Shown here one piece after another: positions 5,153 through 7,450 of a stretch of 7,450 nucleotides of DNA. The notes under the pieces were generated by a model. The model saw only the letters and a list, made by a program, of their open reading frames with translations, was not told the origin of the DNA and did no database searches. The stretch spans positions 1 to 7,450 of the forward strand of contig JALHUC010000216.1 in assembly GCA_022865845.1 (NCBI GenBank), written 5' to 3'. This DNA comes from a bacterium. Lineage in GTDB: Bacteria; BMS3Abin14. Numbering within the stretch: the first letter of the stretch is position 1; each line of letters opens with the position of its first letter. The translations under genes were made by a program, and so were the position numbers.

Positions 5153-5860
5153 TTACGCAAACCCTTGCAGCGATCCCACGGCAGCGAGCTTTTCATTTAC
5201 ATAATTACCGATGATATCTGCCAGGGGGTCGTCGATCTGGATGAACTGGCACCCCACTCCGGAAGGACTGTCTTCCCTCACAGTTCCCTGCCACTTGACC
5301 TTGGCTTTGGCGTTAATTATTTGTTCAATGCCCGGCAGGAAAAAGGTGATATCCATCTCCGCACCGACCAGGGGCGGAGGATCTGCTTCCAGAAAGACCC
5401 CCCCTCTTGATATGGTGTGGATCCACAGCTGTCTTACTTTACCGTCATGGATAACATTAGCAAGCAGGTGTGTGGGTATTCTTGCAAAACGGCGCTTGGC
5501 AATGACAACGGTTCTCTCTATGGCATCGAGAAGCTCATCCCTTTTGAGAGGTTTGGACACAAAATCATCACAGCCGGCAGCAAAGCACCGCTCCCGCAGC
5601 TCCGGATCCTGGGTCGAACTCAACATAATGATGGGGATCGTGTTCGTCAGGGGGTCCGATTTGACTTTTCGGCAAACCTCGTCTCCATTCATGCCGGGCA
5701 TGAGGAGGTCCAGCAGGACCAAAGTAGGGCGATCTGAACGGATGGCGACGAGAGCTTCGGTACCGGACCGGGCGGTGGAAACGCTAAAAGAACTCCTGTT
5801 CAGATAGCTTTTTTGAAGGTCGAGGAAAAGTTCAGTGTCATCTACAAGGAGGATCTTCAT
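5153..5860 (-). CDS. Response regulator: receiver domain plus C-terminal PilZ domain
   Basis: Predicted protein of 235 residues from MKILLVDD. The receiver domain (1-120) has the acidic pair D7/D8, phospho-acceptor D51 ('LVLLDLLMPGMNG'), S81 or S82, and K103 ('VSKPL'). The PilZ-like domain (about 122-225) has the RxxxR motif (R123-R127), but the usual D/N-x-S-x-x-G reads T149-I-S-R-G-G154, so the first residue of that motif is not acidic or Asn. Phosphorylation by an unlinked histidine kinase is expected; c-di-GMP binding is possible but uncertain. There is no DNA-binding domain, so output is likely protein-level. The start is ambiguous: ATG at 5884 adds 8 residues but has no SD, while ATG at 5860 has AAAGGA about 13 nt upstream and fits the normal receiver start. 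It is convergent with the Cys-rich peptide gene and divergent from exbB. Confidence 0.92.
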   Translation of the reverse strand: MKILLVDDTELFLDLQKSYLNRSSFSVSTARSGTEALVAIRSDRPTLVLLDLLMPGMNGDEVCRKVKSDPLTNTIPIIMLSSTQDPELRERCFAAGCDDFVSKPLKRDELLDAIERTVVIAKRRFARIPTHLLANVIHDGKVRQLWIHTISRGGVFLEADPPPLVGAEMDITFFLPGIEQIINAKAKVKWQGTVREDSPSGVGCQFIQIDDPLADIIGNYVNEKLAAVGSLQGFA

Positions 5861-5884
5861 TTTGCGCGGTCGGTCCTTTCCCAT

Positions 5885-6010
5885 GCTCAGTAGTTGAGAT
5901 ATTATGTAGACAATAGATTTATCAAAAGTGATTGTTTAGGAAACCGTCGGCAGTGTCAAGTAGTTGGTCCACCCTGGAAGGGGTTAAACCTGCCTGGATA
6001 AAGAAAGGAA
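5885..6010. promoter_or_regulatory. Divergent intergenic region with probable promoters and an imperfect dyad
   Basis: This AT-rich stretch separates the regulator (minus) from exbB (plus) and must hold at least one promoter. On the minus strand CATAAT (5901-5906) resembles a -10 box, though no good -35 is spaced correctly. An imperfect dyad runs 5910-5935, with outer arms acaat and attgt and inner ttt/aaa matches. No base is assigned with certainty. Confidence 0.35.
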
Positions 6011-6637
6011 ATGGTCTCCGAAATGAACGACACCTGGCTGAATTTCATCTTTCGTGGCGGTGTTCTCATGGTTCCTATCGTTCTTGGCTCGGTTATCGGG
6101 CTGGGGCTGATCCTGGACCGGTTCAATGTGTACCGCAGGTTGAAGCTTGAGGGTTTCGCGGTGGTCGGTGGTGTGAGGCAGGCTCTGGGTCGGGGTGATA
6201 TAGCAGCGGCCATAGGCCACCTTGAGGGCGATGAGAGTGCTGGAGGCCAGGTCCTCATGGAGACGCTGATGCGGTACCATGAGGGTTCAGGGAGCGTTCA
6301 GAGCTCCTTTTCCCTGGCAGCCGGGGAACTGATAAGGAAGATGGAAGTCTCCCTCAGGGGGCTTGCCACTGTGGCTGCGCTTACCCCTCTTCTGGGATTG
6401 CTGGGCACGGTAATCGGAATGATCCGGGCTTTTATGGTGATAGAGGGACAGGGTGCCAGCGTGAGCCCCGCACTGCTTGCCGGCGGCATATGGGAAGCGC
6501 TGCTCACAACGGCAGCGGGCCTTACTGTGGCCATACCCTGCCTTATGTTCCACAACCTCTTCCTGGGACGTATCGAACGGGTGGAGGGAGAGTTGAGCCG
6601 AATGGCGACGGAGCTTGAAGATGTGGTCCGCTCCTGA
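6011..6637 (+). CDS. exbB: MotA/TolQ/ExbB-family proton channel protein (ExbB-like)
   Basis: This is the pentameric inner-membrane channel subunit of a TonB- or Tol-type energy transducer. It is 208 residues with three membrane segments: about 13-36 ('GGVLMVPIVLGSVIGLGLIL'), 118-142 ('TPLLGLLGTVIGMIRAF') and 158-185 ('GGIWEALLTTAAGLTVAIP'). A cytoplasmic loop of about 80 residues separates TM1 and TM2. T133 in TM2 and T172 in TM3 sit where family members carry channel-lining Thr. ATG at 6011 has AAAGGA only 1 nt upstream; the in-frame ATG at 6023 (MNDTWLNFIFRGG) looks more like family N-termini but has the SD 13 nt away, so the start is uncertain. It is followed by an overlapping ExbD-like gene. 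TolQ or another paralogue cannot be ruled out. Confidence 0.9.
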   Translation: MVSEMNDTWLNFIFRGGVLMVPIVLGSVIGLGLILDRFNVYRRLKLEGFAVVGGVRQALGRGDIAAAIGHLEGDESAGGQVLMETLMRYHEGSGSVQSSFSLAAGELIRKMEVSLRGLATVAALTPLLGLLGTVIGMIRAFMVIEGQGASVSPALLAGGIWEALLTTAAGLTVAIPCLMFHNLFLGRIERVEGELSRMATELEDVVRS

Positions 6638-7052
6638 GTCAGCAAGGTTCCGTCCGCAGCGAAGGCCGACCCTGGAACTGGGGATGACCCCTCTTATCGA
6701 TATCGTTTTTCTCCTCCTGATATTTTTCATGCTGACATCCCGCTTTGTGGTCCAGGAGGGGATACAGGTCGATCTGCCGGTAACAGACCGTACTCACACC
6801 CTCCCTGCGGAGAAAACCCACAGGATAACTGTTCGATCCGGAGAAGTGCTTGTGATGGACGGCAGGGCCATGACGGTGAGAGAGGTGGATCTTTATCTGC
6901 GGGATCAGGACGCCGCTTATTTCGGGACACCTTTCGAGATCCTCGCGGACAGGAGTGCTTCTGTCCAGACCGTTATCTCCCTTCTGGAAATGTTAAGGGA
7001 TAAAGGTGCCTCCCGGGTTACTTTGGGCACTGAGCATTCCGGTGAAAGGTAG
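6621..7052 (+). CDS. exbD: ExbD/TolR-family biopolymer transport protein
   Basis: Predicted protein of 143 residues. I chose ATG at 6621 because GGAG (6610-6613) lies 7 nt upstream; a TTG at 6615 would add two residues. A short basic cytoplasmic tail (ESARFRPQRRPTLELG) precedes the single transmembrane helix 'MTPLIDIVFLLLIFFML', with D27 as the conserved proton-carrying Asp. The remainder (about 42-143) is the periplasmic domain, containing the typical 'VEILADR'-type strand as FEILADRSAS. The first 17 bp overlap exbB, so translation is probably coupled and the two form one complex. No tonB, tolA or receptor gene is visible downstream within the window, so the partner that uses the proton motive force is unknown. 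Confidence 0.92.
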   Translation: MWSAPESARFRPQRRPTLELGMTPLIDIVFLLLIFFMLTSRFVVQEGIQVDLPVTDRTHTLPAEKTHRITVRSGEVLVMDGRAMTVREVDLYLRDQDAAYFGTPFEILADRSASVQTVISLLEMLRDKGASRVTLGTEHSGER

Positions 7053-7065
7053 TCTTGATAAGGCT

Positions 7066-7089
7066 GTATCTAAGTATCTAAGTGTCTTG
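7066..7089. repeat. 8-bp tandem array (gtatctaa), 3 copies
   Basis: The units are gtatctaa, gtatctaa and gtgtcttg. The same octamer word reappears 100 bp downstream at 7189-7220. Confidence 0.85.
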
Positions 7090-7096
7090 TAAGTTC

Positions 7097-7124
7097 AGAA
7101 TGTAGAACGCAGAATGCAGAACGC
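7097..7124. repeat. 7-bp tandem array (agaacgc), 4 copies
   Basis: The units are agaatgt, agaacgc, agaatgc and agaacgc. It is related to the cacgcag array at 2366-2393. Confidence 0.85.
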
Positions 7125-7137
7125 AGGATAAATCTTC

Positions 7138-7158
7138 AAACCCCAAACCCAAAATCCA
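7138..7158. repeat. Degenerate 7-bp array (aaaccca), 3 copies
   Basis: The units are aaacccc, aaaccca and aaatcca. A short complementary-style run (atttggg/ttttgga) occurs at about 2657-2670. Confidence 0.65.
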
Positions 7159-7169
7159 GAACATTGGCC

Positions 7170-7269
7170 CGTCATTCCGGGTAAATCTGTATCTAAGTAT
7201 CCAGGTGTCGAAGTGTCTAAGTAAATCCCAGGCACCAGGTACAAGGAACTGCTTTTAACCGGAATCCAG
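7170..7269. repeat. Dispersed inverted repeat cgtcattccgg ... ccggaatccag (long copy with nested arrays)
   Basis: The arms cgtcattccgg (7170-7180) and ccggaatccag (7259-7269) are identical to those at 2494-2504 and 2529-2539. The middle is 78 bp instead of 24 and contains the octamer array 7189-7220 and a ccaggca/ccaggta heptamer pair (7228-7241). Confidence 0.75.
7189..7220. repeat. 8-bp tandem array (gtatctaa/gtgtctaa), 4 copies
   Basis: The units are gtatctaa, gtatccag, gtgtcgaa and gtgtctaa. It lies inside the long inverted-repeat copy and shares its unit with 7066-7089. Confidence 0.85.
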
Positions 7270-7310
7270 TCGCTCTTGCCTGCCACGGCGAAGCTGAAAG
7301 CGAAGACGGG

Positions 7311-7344
7311 TCATCGCGAGCTGACACCATGCGAAGCGATCTCG
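7311..7344. repeat. Dispersed 'TCATCGCGAG...GCGAAGCGATCTCG' type repeat, probable partial copy
   Basis: Read on the minus strand it gives cgagatcgcttcgc, a middle, then ctcgcgatga. This resembles the common 'GAGATTGCTTCG...CTCGCAATGAC' intergenic repeat of several bacterial phyla. The assignment is by resemblance only; the edges are approximate. Confidence 0.5.
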
Positions 7345-7450
7345 GTTTACATGCAAGCGACTAAAGTTTTAACGCAGAGGGCCGCTGTTAAAATCGTTAA
7401 TTTTGGGTAAAGGCCAGTTGCTATAAAGGCGATGCTTTTTCACCACAGAG

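Larger units (their letters stand above)
7053..7450. other. Gene-free repeat cluster downstream of exbD
   Basis: No gene is supported. The stretch is a patchwork of octamer arrays (7066-7089, 7189-7220), heptamer arrays (7097-7124, 7138-7158, 7228-7241), a dispersed inverted repeat with a long insert (7170-7269), a 'cctgccacggcgaagc' repeat fragment (about 7279-7294), a 'tcatcgcgag...gcgaagcgatctcg' repeat (about 7311-7344), a small dyad ttttaac/gttaaaa (7367-7373, 7387-7393), and the beginning of a 'caccacagag' repeat at the right edge. There is no clear terminator for exbBD. Confidence 0.75.

Noticed and set aside
5211..5807. 198-codon plus-strand ORF opposite the response regulator
   Set aside because: It is the complementary frame of the receiver-PilZ gene, with low-complexity S/R-rich content and no family features.
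7095..7286. 63-codon minus-strand ORF in the terminal gap
   Set aside because: It translates the octamer and heptamer arrays (YLDTSTPGYLDTD), so it is a repeat artefact.
1..7450. CRISPR array
   Set aside because: The repeats are 7-8-bp contiguous units without spacers; no 24-40-bp direct repeats at regular intervals and no cas genes.

Overview
The window reads as a chromosomal segment of a GC-rich Gram-negative bacterium, most likely a Desulfobacterota (former Deltaproteobacteria) member. This placement is an inference. It rests on the HflX N-terminal style, a stand-alone receiver-PilZ regulator, an ExbB/ExbD pair, the paired TIGR03546/TIGR03545 proteins, and intergenic DNA full of short-period repeats and 'CACAGAG/CGCGGAG'-type dispersed repeats. 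No phage, transposase, CRISPR array, rRNA or tRNA is visible.

Layout: (1) 1-108 is a perfect tandem array of a 7-bp unit (accttgg, about 15 copies) that continues off the left edge. (2) 133-2360 on + is a two-gene operon with a 4-bp ATGA overlap: a small TIGR03546-like membrane protein, then a TIGR03545-like membrane-anchored coiled-coil protein. (3) 2361-2735 is a repeat-filled gap between convergent genes. (4) 2736-4385 on - is the ribosome-associated GTPase HflX. Its best start is an ATA codon behind a strong Shine-Dalgarno (SD) site, and its last residues are encoded by a 7-bp repeat array. (5) 4404-4970 holds an inverted-repeat-bounded element and two copies of a variable-stem hairpin repeat. 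(6) 4972-5084 on + holds a 20-residue Cys-rich peptide gene (MKLVKIVKQSRGAAKCCGSC). It has a 12-base SD fully complementary to the usual 16S rRNA 3' end and a strong intrinsic terminator just after the stop. (7) 5153-5860 on - is a receiver-PilZ response regulator, convergent with the peptide and sharing its terminator. (8) 6011-7052 on + is an ExbB/ExbD-type proton-channel pair, divergent from the regulator. (9) 7053-7450 is another gene-free repeat cluster.

The genes do not form one pathway. The two most notable things are the tiny Cys-rich peptide gene, and the fact that every larger gap contains short arrays of period 7 or 8 with a different unit at each site. One array lies inside a dispersed inverted repeat and another forms the 3' end of hflX.
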